From Scylla paramamosain (lineage: Eukaryota; Arthropoda; Malacostraca; Decapoda; Portunidae): a stretch of 64,000 nucleotides of DNA. The DNA is taken from NCBI RefSeq assembly GCF_035594125.1, contig NC_087183.1:9979868-10043867 (forward strand), read 5' to 3'. The notes beneath the pieces were generated by a model. The model saw only the letters and a program-made list of their open reading frames with translations, did no database searches and was not told where the DNA came from. Made by a program: the position numbers and the translations under genes. Positions 23,957 through 48,056 of this stretch are shown here, in pieces (position 1 is the first letter of the stretch; each line of letters starts with the position of its first letter).

Positions 23957-25310
23957 GAGCAGAGCGTCATTCTCATGCATCTCTTCCTCCATTTGCTTCC
24001 ACTTTCATTCCACAGGAACACCCTCCTTGCTATTCTCTCAAGCCTAATCTTGTACCTAAGTATGGCTTTTGTGAATCTTTCTCTAAAGGTGCTCCATCCC
24101 ATGTCACCTCTCAAGGCTTCAACTGTTGTGCACCTCGGTGCACTCAGTGCCATCCTTGCTACTCTATTCTGGCCCACTTCTAACTTATCAATTTCACTTT
24201 CATTCCATGCAATCACATCCATACCATACATTATACATGGCACAGCCACACTCTTCTACACTTCTCTCAACACATCATACTTACTTGCTCTCATCCTTGC
24301 CGCGCTTCCCAATCGACCTACCCACTGGTTTACCATACTTGTCTTTTCATTCTTTGCCTTTGCACACCCACTAGGAGTCATCCACATCCATAAGTACTTT
24401 TACTCTTGCTCCTATCTCAACTCATTCTCTCCAAGTCTCCATACCACATTACTTTCATCCTTTGACCTATTCACAATCATTACTTTGCTTTTCTCACTGC
24501 TAAACCTTACTCCAAAGTCTTTACCATAGCCATCCACCACATCCAACAAACTTTGAAGCTCATCTGCCGATTCACTAATAACAACTACGTCATCTGCAGA
24601 AAGGAGCATACATACTTTATCATTCCCCACACTTACCCCTACATTCATTCTTCTCATCCTGGCTGCTAGCTCCTCTGTATACAGGCTAAAAAGGGTTGGT
24701 GACAATATACAGCCCTGCCTAACTCCTCTCACTCTTCACCCAGTCTGTTTCTATGTCTCCTAGTCTGTATCTAGCTCTTGTGTCCACAAACATACTTTGC
24801 ACTATGTTAACTATCTTTGCACTCAATCCAATCTTTTCTAAGACTCTACCTAGCATTTCTCTATTCACTCTATCATAAGCTTTCTCTATATCCAGAAAAC
24901 CTAGGTACAATTTACCCCCATCCTTCTTTTTCTTCTCAATCATTTCATTCACCACAAACATATTGTCCTCAGCTCACCTATCCCCACGAAAACCATTCTG
25001 TTCTTCACCCAGCACTCCAGCTCTCTCAATCCATTTACACAGTCTCTCATTCAACACTGCACTGAAAACTTTACCTATTGTATTCACTAATGCAATTGGC
25101 CTGTAGTTCTTCAGCTCATTCTTACTCTTAAATCCCCACTTATGCAACAGACACACTCGGCTCTCATTCCACTTTCTTGCCACTCTCTCTTCATCCCACA
25201 CTCGGTTGAATAATTCAGTCATTCTATTTATCACTACCTCCCCACCATTCTTGTAGAACTCATAGGGTATATCATCTGGAACTGACTCATAGGGTATATC
25301 ATCTGGACCT
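23957..25310 (-). mobile_element. Degenerate LINE (non-LTR retrotransposon) reverse transcriptase
   Basis: The order on the minus strand is that of a LINE reverse transcriptase: NYRPIALVNTIGKVFSAVL, EEQNGFRGDR, YLGFLDIEKAYDRVNREML, RGVRQGCILSPTLFSLY, LLSADDVVVISES, then the post-catalytic WVGRLGSAARMR, IMYGMDVIAW and EALRGDMGWSTFRERFTKA region. It is inactive: an in-frame TGA at 24962-24964 after FRGDR, a frame change near 24725-24735, stops near 24400, and Ser in place of the aromatic residue before the catalytic ADD. The 5' end is missing, and there is an internal tandem duplication at 25258-25307. The 3' end stops at an A-rich run (23935-23956) without its own tail. The superfamily cannot be fixed by eye. 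Confidence 0.9.
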
Positions 25311-25470
25311 TGACAGTGTTACCAGATCTACCGAAATATCGGGAAATCTGAAATTTTAATGGATCTCAAGAAATTCAGAATTACTGCTGTAAGGGATGAA
25401 GGAGGACTACATAGGCCACCTATAGGCATGCCTCATGATAATACAATTAGATGACTTGTAAAATGCCGTT

Positions 25471-25527
25471 GAGAAAACTTTTCAAAAATGTCAAATGCAT
25501 TGCTGATAGCCTACCCCGCGCACCGAC

Positions 25528-25564
<37 letters not shown>

Positions 25565-25609
25565 TATTATGAGTATTATTATTACTGTTATCATTATCAT
25601 TGTCAGTTA

Positions 25610-25666
<57 letters not shown>

Positions 25667-25890
25667 CTTATTTTTATTATTACTTTGCTTTTACTCTTCT
25701 AAAACTTCGTTTGGAAAACTTTTCAAAGCTGTAGCCTGTCGCTGATAGCCGAGCACGCGCCACGATGACACACACACACACACACACACACGCTATTGTT
25801 GTGTTGTTGCTGATACTGCTATTATTATTGTCAAATATGATTCTGAGCCTTCTCTTATTCTTTTTTTTTTCTTGCTGTGGTTGTTGGTGC

Positions 25891-25926
<36 letters not shown>

Positions 25927-25930
25927 GCTT
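25471..25930. repeat. Tandem duplication carrying (CA)n and (ATT)n in each copy
   Basis: Two copies in the same order. GAAAACTTTTCAAA (25473 and 25714), then GCTGATAGCC and CGCGC..GA.GACACACA, then a (CA)n run (25531-25560 and 25769-25791), then an (ATT)n run (about 25605-25665 and 25890-25925). The copies are about 240 bases apart and clearly diverged between the repeats. Confidence 0.75.
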
Positions 25931-26479
25931 CGTCTTCTATCCTTATTATTACTTTATTTATATTTGTATTATTGTCGCTATTCTGCTTTTTATTAGTTAA
26001 TATTATCATTATTGTCTCAATCTTGTCTATGCTCTTTTTTTCTTTATTATCTGTTTCTGCATTGCCTTAACGCTGACTCTTGCCCAGCTGCACTCTCCAG
26101 CAGCAGGTAATCCCAACGTCAGAAGAATATTTTCCTCCGCTCAGTTCTTCCTTAGGTTGGGCCTGGTACCACAGCAGAAACCTCTTGGAGGCTTCTCTAG
26201 CCCCGCCGCCCCCCCCCTCTCTCTCTCTCAGCAGTGAGTCATCACAGATAGCTATCTCCAGGATCCTCAAGCCGGCAACCTGGCCTCCAGCAGACACCTC
26301 ACAGATTGTCTCACTTCTCCGGCACAAGACCCACGGACACAAACATGACTAATACTTCATACAAGTTCAAGGAAAGGATAAGCATGTCTTACTACACCCA
26401 TTCACATCAAAATTTTATCCATATACTTACAAGTGAAACAAGTACAGCAAATAACATGATAATTACACACACGCACACA

Positions 26480-26485
<6 letters not shown>

Positions 26486-26575
<90 letters not shown>
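26486..26575. repeat. (TA)45 microsatellite
   Basis: Pure alternating AT/TA; can extrude as a cruciform and is likely length-variable. Confidence 0.97.
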
Positions 26576-26578
<3 letters not shown>

Positions 26579-27646
26579 GAAAGGTAATATTGAAGAAAAA
26601 CGATAATTGCTGTTAAGTTATTGTATTGCTAAAGACAGGAATAGTCGAGAATGAAAAATTTGATCTCAACCAAAATTGAAGTGAACTGGGCACATACACA
26701 AGTCACATGTCATTTACATGACTCACCCAAATCAAGATGACCTACTATTAATTGTTTATTTATTCATTTGTTTCATATTACTTGCCCTACAGTAAACCAG
26801 TGCAGTCAGTGCATTGCTTTACTGTCCCCCACAAGCGCGACACTTTACAGAATACTTTAACACAATACATTGATAATTGGGGTAAGGCCTGGGAAGACAA
26901 CTGTGTACTCTTTCATGTTAAATTGGTACAAAACATATAAGACTTTTATGAGAGCCAGTCACACGTAATTCACACATAAAACCTCCTTCAGTTAATGTAT
27001 TACAAACTTTTCAGAAATTATTTTACATTGAAAACTGACCATTTCATAACACTAAACTCCACAGTGACCTTCAGTTTGCACACTCTTACCAACACTTATT
27101 TTCACATGTCCATAAAAACTTAATCATAATCATAATTTAGTTGATACTCGGGCCTATTCTGTGGGTGATATTTTATAAAGTGTACGGTTTCAAGACTTAG
27201 AAGTAATAACATCAAATCTTTAACTTGGTGACCTCATTACCCAGCTAACACTCACTTCCTTAGTACACACACACATACATGTCTCTGGTAGGAAACATGG
27301 CTGTATTTTGGTAAATATCATTTGCTGGACTAGATAAGATATAAAAACTGGAAAATTTGTGAATCACTTTGAAACTTATTCAAAACCATTCATCATTATA
27401 ACTAAAGTTAAAATTATGCATGTGCTAAAATTAAAATTCAGAAACATTACTTAACTCACCATTAAAAGGGACCACCATTTTTGTGCTGTGACATAACACT
27501 CAAACCCATGCAAACCATCAGCACAAAAAATAACTGTACCATATTACAAAAATATTTCACTCTGATCTCTGGTTTTGTACATGTGATCAGGGAAATTGAA
27601 TGATTTCAAATGATTCACTGTTCTTCAACTGCAGTGGAAACTGCAG

Positions 27647-27685
<39 letters not shown>

Positions 27686-28094
27686 TCTTGCTGTGTTATA
27701 CTGAATGCACTACACAGTGCTGCCCTCACAGTCCATACATATGCCTGGTTCAACAAAAGTCATCCCACAGGAGATGATACAAAATACCTTCAGAACCTAC
27801 TACAAATCAGACTATACTTAACACAGGGGAATGTTGACAAATTGTGTTGCACCACTCTGCTCCTCCACACACTACTGGCCCACCGAGTGCATCATGGATT
27901 ATAATTTATTCTCCCTCCTCACCAAACATTACATGGGAAACAATACCAGTGCTTCATTGTGCCTGCCAACATGACAGAACTGCCACCTCTGTGAAGTTGT
28001 CTGTTTACATTATGTAAAGACCTTGAAGCTTCCTGATCAAGGCATGTATGTGTATATGCCAATGAATAAAATAAAATAAAATATATCAATCAAT

Positions 28095-28118
28095 CAATAA
28101 TAATAATAATAATAATAG

Positions 28119-28189
<71 letters not shown>

Positions 28190-28201
28190 GTAATAACAAT
28201 A

Positions 28202-28269
<68 letters not shown>

Positions 28270-28270
28270 C
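28095..28270. repeat. (AAT)n microsatellite
   Basis: About 55 AAT units, interrupted by AGTGGT near 28120 and AGTAATAACAATAA near 28190. Confidence 0.95.
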
Positions 28271-31139
28271 AACTCTGTACCCATCTTAGACATAGGTACA
28301 CTCATAATTTATCTAAATTATTTCAAATGGAAATTGTTCATTTTTTTAGTGACACACTTCAAATTCATCAAATATTGTTTAATTTAGGAGCTAATGAATC
28401 ACTAAGCACACATTTGCATGACTTCACAGAGTATGTGTATCTGATCACTGTTTTTAGTATTGATGTTGTTCATTACCATTAATACTGAACAAAATAAAGA
28501 AGCATATTACAAATACAGGCTCAAAAATATCATGCTAAAATATTTTTAGCTTAAAATGGAATAAAAATAAGAATTATGCTACCTAAAGAGATGAGTCTAT
28601 AATTATACAAATTATGGAAAATGCTTAATGAAGAAAACTTTGGGTAGAAATTCATGTCCTTATAAAATTCCTAGACTTAATAATAATAATAATAACAATA
28701 CCATCAAGAAACTAAGACTAATCAATATCATTGGCTTGAGAGGTTTGGACCCTAAGGTGATGTGTTTGCTGACAAGGTATATAAAGAGAGTCATACAACA
28801 TAAAATGAATGAATACAAAATTAAAATGAACTATAAAGTAGAGATATGCATTTCTACGGAAAATTTCAAAGTAAAATCTACTTGTAGACAAAGACATCTT
28901 TGACTTAATACTGATCAAGTGACTACTGGCACAGCCAAGATGAACCCAGATAAGAAAAGAACATTAAATCAATAAGAAGTTGTGCATCATGCATGATAAC
29001 CATGAAACATCTTATGACACTTCATCCTGTAATATTACACACATGCCCTTATCTGAAATGTGTATAATATTGTGTGTTTCTAAATTTGAGTGACATAAAT
29101 AACTACTGTTCACTGTAACTTTACAGAAATTTTCACCAAACAGAGAAAATCCTGTGGTGTTACTTTTGATCAATTCTTGGTAACAAGGATGAAAACAATA
29201 CATAAATAAAACACATCTCCCTCCATTCAGACACTACCCACAAGCTACCATGATTCAAGAACCATGACAGATGGCAAAAAACAAAAACAAAAAATAAAGT
29301 TAAATCGATTAATAAATAAAATCAATAAAATAAAAATTGAATAAATAAATACCAAATAGACAATAATAAACAATTTGGAAATAATTTACCTTGTTCACTG
29401 CCATTGTAAGACTGTGATATAAGAGCATTAAGAAACTGACCACAAGTTGTAGAGAAAACAGTCCAGTGCAATTTATCAACTTGTCTCTTATGACAGCCAA
29501 GAAGAGTGGATATGCTCAGTAACCTTGTACATCCAACATATTATCCCTCTTTCCAAATTAATACTATCACAGAGAAGAAAATATCAATCTTCCTTATAAT
29601 GCACTGCTTTGAAAAAAATAAAGCTCACATAGTATCAAGCCTCTTACAATTACTATACAATGCCATAAGAGTGACTTAATATATACTGTAAACTGGAACA
29701 CCATTGCTCAACATAAAGTACTTGACTGTTGTGGCTTTCTGTCACTGGGACAAGTGAGAATAACTTTGAGAATAAATGATATGTAAATTATAAAGAGGTG
29801 CAAGGTATTTCTTGGCTGAATATAAAAGCATTAAGAATGACTCATAACTTACACCACTTGTTCCAACGCCACTGTTGCTGCCACTCCTTCATACACTCAC
29901 AACAAAGGTGTCACGTGTCTTGCACTAAGGGTGTCTCATGTCCTCAGCACACACAAAGGAGTCTGGTTAAGATCTATATATATATCAATTACATCTTAAA
30001 CAGAATTTGACAACTAACGCATACTAATTTCCATACGACAATGCAACATAGTCGTTACTGGCAATAATTGTTCTGTGCATTATGTTACATAAAAAGAAAG
30101 AAAAAAAACAAAAACATAAATAAATAAAATAAATAAAAATAAATAAAAAAGCTGAGGAGATAAGTGGTCAAGAAACTGCTTTCAGTTTAAGAAACTAAAG
30201 CTTTTGTTACAATTTCAGCTTTTACCAAAAGAGAGCCTTGAGAAAAGTTTATATTTGCAGTTCTTGAGAAGTAAGTACTTGTTATTTCATTGCTTTGGGA
30301 CTTTAGGTGGGTGGACTTATGTCATGCTGCAGTTTGCACATGTACTCTTTTGCAAATATTGAAACATTCACTTAAGATATAATCATGACTTAAAAAACTA
30401 TATATATATGTTACAAAAGGCAGATCACTGGCTTTTTACAATTATAATTTAAAAGATTCTGTTGATCAACCATGCCTCAGCACAGTTTTGTATTTACAGT
30501 TAGAAAATCCTTACATAAAACTGCAGCTACTTCTGACAATCTAATTTTTACATTATGTACAGGATAGTATTTGAGGAATAAGAAAACCCTACAGTTACTA
30601 CTCATAGAAATAGCAACACATTTTCTTTATATACAGTTGGCCAAATTCAAGTAGATTTAATATTTACTGGCTTAGATCTCAAAAACTGAATGCCTGAGAC
30701 CCATTCTTGGCAAGAGTGTAAAAATCACAAATAAGTAAATTAATTTGAATACATAAAATAGCACAAGAAAATTACCACATATTGTTAAATAAACTTCATA
30801 CAAATTATTTTGCCTATTTTTTTTTAATAAATCATGTGTTGTCTTAAATATAAGGGCTAAATTAAAGTAATCAAAATTACATTTCCTAACATTCCAATTT
30901 AACAAAAAACTTTATGATTATTGAGGGCACTTAAGTTTTGCACTGCTTGTCTTCTGTGATTCTCAAGTTTTAAGCAAATCACTAAATATATTCTATTCTC
31001 TTCCTCACGCTTTTTGCAATCATTAGACCAGGAAATTCAGAATTTATTGTATATATATATTTTTTGCTTCTTTTCTGAAATTAGTTATTATTAAGATTCT
31101 TGAAAACCTGTCCTTGAATTGTACAAATCCACACTTCAT

Positions 31140-32406
31140 TTTATTTATTTATTTTTTCTTTTTTTATCATGCATCTCTCCTGCTCTTCAGAATAGTAAAT
31201 AATGAAGCATAGGCTGCAAAAGGAATGAGTAATATTTCTATGGCTGTTCAGCTTCTTCATGGAAGGTGGGATGAAAGAAGGCAAGCATAATACACTGCAG
31301 GGATAAAATATGAGAGGTGTATGAACTATTATTTGTGGATGACAACTCTAGTACTCGTCATAAAGATATATAGAACCTAGTGGGAGAATGTGGTGTAATG
31401 ACCCAAACATAAAAGTGTCATAACCCCAGCTGGGTGCGGCTGCACCTTACTGCTCCATTGATAATGTGCTGGGCTTTCGTGTTCTGGTCCCAGGTTTGAT
31501 CCCAGACACACTGCTATTTTCCTAAAGCTCAGTTTTGTCAGAGCCTTGGGATCAACAGGTTAATATTTCAATCTACTGAGTGTTCTGGTTGTGCCAAAGT
31601 TTGAAGCTGTACAAGTGGTGTGACTTGGTTTGAGGCAATCCAGTATGAGAGCATATGAGTGAAAGAAAATGAAGAGACAGCTGTAGTGGACATCATAGAC
31701 TAGGTGCTAATACAGCTATGAATGTTAATTCTGGAAGAAATGGCAGAATTACAATATTTATAACATTCCTTGTGGCAAGGATGCAAATTTACACTTTGCA
31801 GCTGTGTTTGAAGAATACTGGCATCATATTTCCTGTGCATTATAAAATGTTACTATGATGTCAAAGAAAGCAATCCCCTCTTCTGTATTATTGCCACACT
31901 AATACCAACAAAGCACAATATGTCTCAGTGGTGGGATCCAGCTGTCCTAAATACAAGCATGAAAAATAAGCAAGTATCCTTCACAAATAATCAATGTAAT
32001 GTGTCCTGAGTTTTATACAAGTTGTCCAGAAGGAAGCAAATATAAAACTTGAGTACCCTCAGTGTACAATACAAAAAAAGAAAATATAATTTGAAAATAC
32101 CTTTACTTTCAAAGTGAATAACGAAATTACAAAGCACTCAATCTTTTGAATAAGTCATTAGTACTTATCTCAGACTGACACAGTCAGTACAAAGTTATGA
32201 AGAGTACCTATGTATTGCGTACACATGCCACCTCAAAATAATGAGAGTAGACCCTTGACAATCAACTAAACCACCTTTCACAGAAGCAAACGTATGTCCA
32301 TTACACTAGCTTTCCTGCAACACATTACTCAACATGACAATGTGTGCCTCCAACACTACACACAAACCTACCAAGCCTCCCCTCACTGGGCACCCACCCT
32401 GCTGCC
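31140..32406 (-). other. Putative Nrk 3'UTR
   Basis: Unique sequence downstream (on the minus strand) of the receptor-kinase stop. The first good AATAAA on the minus strand is the complement of 31140-31145, part of a short AATAAATAAATAAA run, which would give a 3'UTR of about 1.26 kb. The SINE-like sequence would lie inside it. Inferred from position only. Confidence 0.35.
31428..31530 (+). mobile_element. tRNA-like SINE head (candidate)
   Basis: The B-box-like GGTTTGATCCC lies at 31493-31503 and a degraded A-box-like CTGCTCCATTGATAATG about 30 bases before it, followed by GTGCTGGGCTTTCGTGTTC. The spacing suits a tRNA-derived RNA polymerase III promoter. The acceptor and T arms do not fold into a proper tRNA, so this is a SINE remnant and not a tRNA gene. 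Its 3' limit is unclear. Confidence 0.4.
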
Positions 32407-42613
<10,207 letters not shown>

Positions 42614-43888
42614 CTGAGGGACAAAACAACACGTTAGAATGGACGGGAAAAAATAAATAAATAAATATATGCTAAAGAAAACGTACGTGACATGGAATAG
42701 TATGTAGTTAATAAATAAAAAGTAAAAGAATACACTGAAATAGAAAAAAAATAGAGATAAATGTAAGTTTCAGAATAACAATACACCGGAGAATATACAT
42801 ATACGATACAAATACGAAAAAAAAGGGAGTGGAAAAGCGTACATACACCTTAGTATAGCAAACGTGAACGAGATGAGTATTCACGACAGGGAAACGAATG
42901 TGGTATGAAAATAATGTACAAATATAATACGGAACATGGGTACATAGATGAGATGATAATGTGTGTGTGTGTGTGTGTGTGTGGGGGGGGGGGGGCGCAG
43001 TACTGGGTAGGAATTCCATAAACACGCCAGTCATCGTTTGCTTCCACTCATATTGACGATGGAAATATAAAAGTCAAGAAAACACAAGAAAATGAACACT
43101 GTGAAGAGCTCGTATACACTAACATATGCACCTAACCTAAATACACGCACTGAATAACATTATTAAACAGAAGAGCGAGTAAAAATCAAGAAATAATGCG
43201 TGGAGAAGTTACAATAATTAGAGAAAATATATAGAGAATGAAAAATAAAATGAAAAAAAGTGATAGAGCAATAATTTTTCCCTTCTCTTCCAGAAATGAA
43301 GGAAAAAGTTAATTCCCAGAACTTCATCTTCTCCCCTTCCCTTTTCCTCCTCTCTTTCCTCCTCCCACGACCTTCCCCCCCCCTCCTTCCTTCATCCACA
43401 CTCTTACCACTCCCCCCCTCCCGCCACCACCCACTCTCTTTCCCCTCCCCTCTTCTCTAACACTCTCTTTCCTCTCCTCTCTCCTTTCTCCACCCCTTCT
43501 TCCCTCCGCTCCTTCCTCCAATCCCCAATCCCCTTCCTCTCCCCTTCTCTCCTTCCTCCACTCACTCTCTTTCCCTTCCCTCTCCTCCCCAAACTCTCTT
43601 TCACCTCCTCTCTCCTTCCTCCACCCCTTCTTCCCTCCGCTCCTTCCCCTTTCCCTCCCATCTCCTCCACCAACTCTCTTTTTCCCCTCCTCTCTCCTTC
43701 CTCCACCCCTTCTCCCCTTCGCTCCTCTCTCCCTCTCCCAGTCCCCTTCCTAATCCCTCCCACCCCTCCACTGCCAAGGGCGCCGCCACGACCAGGTGGA
43801 ACGCAATTTAATTCCCATCCATCACCATTTAGTTCAGGTGAGGCGCCACCTCCCCCCTCCCTCTCCATCTTGATCAACACTGCCACCC

Positions 43889-43893
<5 letters not shown>
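42614..43893. other. Upstream Nrk intron or flank; A-rich, then C/T-rich
   Basis: Bases 42640-43300 are A-rich with (TG)n followed by a G run at 42960-42994. Bases 43330-43770 are a cytosine-rich CTTCCTCC-type block with imperfect repeats of about 50-110 bases (CACTCTCTTTCC...CCTTCCTCCACCCCTTC). No exon found. Confidence 0.5.

Positions 43894-43979
<86 letters not shown>
43894..43979. repeat. (TC)43 microsatellite
   Basis: A pure dinucleotide run. Confidence 0.97.
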
Positions 43980-43983
<4 letters not shown>

Positions 43984-44280
43984 GTACTATTACACACACG
44001 TCATCTCTGGGCAACAGATGAATACTAAGTGAGGACTAATTGGCACTTTCAGATCATATTATGCGAGGGGCGAGGAAAGGAGCGAGGCGGGGCGGGGCGG
44101 GGCGGAGCGGTGATGGGGCAGTGATGGGATGAGTTCGTGGAGGGATTGGTGACCATTATATTCTCACATTTCCTTTCTTTCCCCTTCCTTTCCCTTCCAT
44201 CCTTCCCCAAAACACACACATACATCCTTTACCGCGGAAAAAAAAAGAAGAAAAAAAAACGTTTATTTCTGTGGGAAGCG

Positions 44281-44282
<2 letters not shown>

Positions 44283-44363
<81 letters not shown>
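44283..44363. repeat. (GA)40 microsatellite
   Basis: A pure dinucleotide run. Confidence 0.97.
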
Positions 44364-44366
<3 letters not shown>

Positions 44367-44814
44367 TTCACCAAATTATTCATTCAAAAACGACCTATGT
44401 TAAATGCGGCGAACGGAAATTATTCATTATATAATCTAGCAGTAAAAGAAATTATTCATTGTATACACCACCAAGAGGAAATAATTCGGGATGTTATTCA
44501 CTTTTTTTATTCACTACCCCCCTCAACCCCTCAACCTCTCCACTCCCCACTATGCAGGACACGTGACCAGCGCAATGCATGACGGGAAATATATAAGAAG
44601 GAAGTAATGTATGAGTCATCCGTGCACCTTTTTATTTATTTTTTTTATTTATTAACGTGGGAAGAAAATGGTATACGTGAGGATTTAATTTATGGTGATT
44701 AAAGCATAAATCTCTTCATTACACAGACTAATGTATCTCAACCCTTGCTCCTCCTCTTCTTCTCTTTCTTTATTGTGATTCTTGGCTTTCCTAATTCGTT
44801 TCCTCAGCTCCCTC

Positions 44815-45208
<394 letters not shown>

Positions 45209-45274
45209 AAGACACCGCGGCAAATCAAATCACAGTAAGAAAATAAATCGTGGCTCAGGTAACGCAATAAGGTG

Positions 45275-45778
45275 AGGAGGAGGAGGAGGAGGAGGAGGAG
45301 GAGGAGGAGGAGGAGGAGGAGGAGGAAGAAGAGGAGGAGGAGGAGGGAGGAGGAGGAGGAGGAGGAGGAGGAGGAAGTAAAAGAAGAAAGAACGGTACGA
45401 GAGATGAGTGGATCTATACTTCACTTTCTTCCACACACACAAAAAAAAAAAAAAAAAAAAATCTGTCCAGTTAAAAAAAAAAAAAAAAAAAAAAAGCAGA
45501 GGAGAATGTAAGTGTGGCCTTCCGCGGTGTCTGCTGCCTCGCCTGCTTGCCACTACTGCTTACTTCATGGGGGAGCCCTGCTGGGGGAGAGGGGGTGGGA
45601 GGTTGGCAGGTCGACTATGTCATCTGAATTATATAACCCCATGGGAGGAGGAGGAGGAGGAGGAGGAGGATTGGAGGATAGCAGAAGGTAGGACTAGAGA
45701 AATGGGAGGAGGAGGAGGAGGAGGAGGAGGAGGAGGAGGAGGAGGAGAAACAGAAATTACAAAATATTTAGTTATTTT

Positions 45779-45842
<64 letters not shown>
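45275..45842. repeat. (GGA)n blocks and (TC)31
   Basis: (GGA)n at about 45275-45375, 45641-45670 and 45704-45746, A runs at 45441-45495, then (TC)n at 45781-45842. Confidence 0.9.
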
Positions 45843-45855
<13 letters not shown>

Positions 45856-46571
45856 AGGGGAACACAAGCAGATGCAGACACTGGTAGGCAGGCTAATTTA
45901 CTGCTAATTGGCAGACATAATTGTGTTCCTCCCTTGTTAGGCGCCCCTGGTCATTCCCCCGTCACCCCTTCCCCCCATCACCCCCTCCCCAGCCATCTCC
46001 ACACTTCCCCTTCCCTTCAGCCACTTCCCATCACCTTTTCCCAATTCCTGTCACTTCTTCAGTTAATCTTATCCATCTATCTACTCTCCTCCATTTTTCC
46101 CTTCATTATCCCCTTCCCCTCTTCATTCAATTCTCATCACTCCCCGTCATTCATTCATATTTCTACATCATGATTTCACCATTTTTCATTCATTTCCATA
46201 ATTTACAACCAGTCAACCAACTTATCATCGACTTCTCATCAACTATTCTTTGCCTTTCATCCACATTCATCACTTTTCTCCACTCTCTCACTCATCCACT
46301 CCATATCACACCACTCCTCATCTAACATTCATCATCATCCATATTCATCCATGTCTATCAAATTCCACGTCCCTGTCACCCACATCTATATCTACTCGTC
46401 ACCCGCATCCACCCACGCATCCACCCACACGCAAGGTTTATATCTACATATCCACGCAGCTTCAGACGTCACTTCCGGGCAAATTTAATCTATCAAAACC
46501 TCTCATATGATTTCGTTGTTAATTTCTTCCTTCGTTCATAAAATATTGTTTAGTAATTTAATTTCGTTTCG

Positions 46572-46613
<42 letters not shown>

Positions 46614-47269
46614 CTGCTGTTTTATTTCGTCTGTTCTTTCCATTTCAGTCTTTCGTTCATCTATTCTTTTTATCTTCTCTCTTTTCTTCTCCCTCATTTT
46701 CTATTTTATTTCCTTAACTCCTCTCCAATCTCCCATTTATCTATCTCTTACATTCTAATACCTTCTTTTCCTCGATATTTTCACAGTCTTACTCTCTTTC
46801 CTTCTCCTCACTTTACGAATACTTCCTTCATTCCAAACATTCCCTTTTATCTCCTTCCTTTTCTTCACTCTAGTCCTGTTTCCCTCCACCCTTCCTCCCG
46901 TAATCTCTCTCACTAACCCGTCTCCCACCACTCCTTCCACCCACACAGTTCCACCCCTTCTCCCACCATCACCTCAAAGACCTAACCCTTCCTGGGAAAA
47001 AGAACTACCCAAACCTACCCACCCTTTATCACCATTAGGTCCTTGATCGTCCTGGCCTTAATAATACGAGGACAACGCCTAGCAACACCGCGCAGACAGA
47101 CAGACGGACAGATAGACAGACAGACAGACAGACTGGAATCTAATTTACTGGAAGTGGACGATGGAAGCGAAATCGGAGTCTCAAATTATAAGAGTTCGAT
47201 GGATACCAGAAATTAAGCAATCTTGGCTAACTGTAGCGAGAAAGACTAGCACATTTAGCGCCTTATTAG

Positions 47270-47273
<4 letters not shown>
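45843..47273. other. Pyrimidine-rich non-coding block
   Basis: The plus strand is C/T/A-rich and nearly free of G from about 45930 to 46980, with CATTCATC-type short words and (TC)n at 46577-46610. A GACA/GACAGACA patch lies at 47090-47132. No gene is supported. Confidence 0.6.
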
Positions 47274-47362
<89 letters not shown>

Positions 47363-47516
47363 GCTTTTCCCAACTTAATGCAATTTATGTCTTTTTTTCT
47401 TTCCCGCTAAACTTTTGATGGTTATAATAATGGAATTTCTCGCCTCTTAAGTTGGTTTTCATACTTTTTATTCGATATTTTTTTTCTACCTTGATGACTA
47501 TTTAAGGGAGAGCGAG

Positions 47517-47583
<67 letters not shown>
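47274..47583. repeat. Two (GA)n microsatellites
   Basis: (GA)n at 47274-47359 and at 47520-47583, separated by AT-rich sequence. Confidence 0.95.
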
Positions 47584-47589
<6 letters not shown>

Positions 47590-48015
47590 ACGACCAAAAA
47601 AAAAAAAATACATAAACACAAAGCGAAACGAAAGGAAAACGGAAAGGAAAAAAATAAACAAAATGAACACAAAGTCAATAGTTTTTTCCCCTTCAGGTGA
47701 TAAAGAAAGGAAAATTTACTAGTCAGGGAAAGTCAGGGAAAAAAGAAGGTAAAGAGACAAGCGGAGATTAGAAACCAGGCGATACAATTTACTACTCCTG
47801 GAAACACGAGGAGGGGAGAGGAGGGGAGAGGAGGGGAGATGAGAGGAAAGGAGGAGAGAGGAGAGGAGAGGAGAGGGGACTTAATAGGAATAGACAAGAA
47901 ATAGACAACACTGGAAAGGAGAAGAATGCGGAGAGAAGAGGAGAAAAGAAAAAGAGAGAATAAGAGAAGAGAATAAAAGAAAAGGAGAGAAACTGGAGAC
48001 ACTATACATCTTTTA

Positions 48016-48056
<41 letters not shown>

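Larger units (their letters stand above)
25931..31139. other. AT-rich intergenic region
   Basis: It holds (TA)n at 26486-26575, (CA)n at about 27650-27682 and (AAT)n at about 28095-28270. The rest is AT-rich unique sequence without a supportable exon. Bases 26060-26345 are open on both strands and GC-richer, but no family is recognised. Confidence 0.5.

Noticed and set aside
31440..31510. tRNA gene
   Set aside because: Only box-like elements are present; acceptor and anticodon stems do not pair, so it is listed as a SINE candidate instead.
43404..43997. 197-codon minus-strand frame rich in Arg, Glu and Gly
   Set aside because: It is the complement of a CTTCCTCC-type low-complexity block and a (TC)n array.
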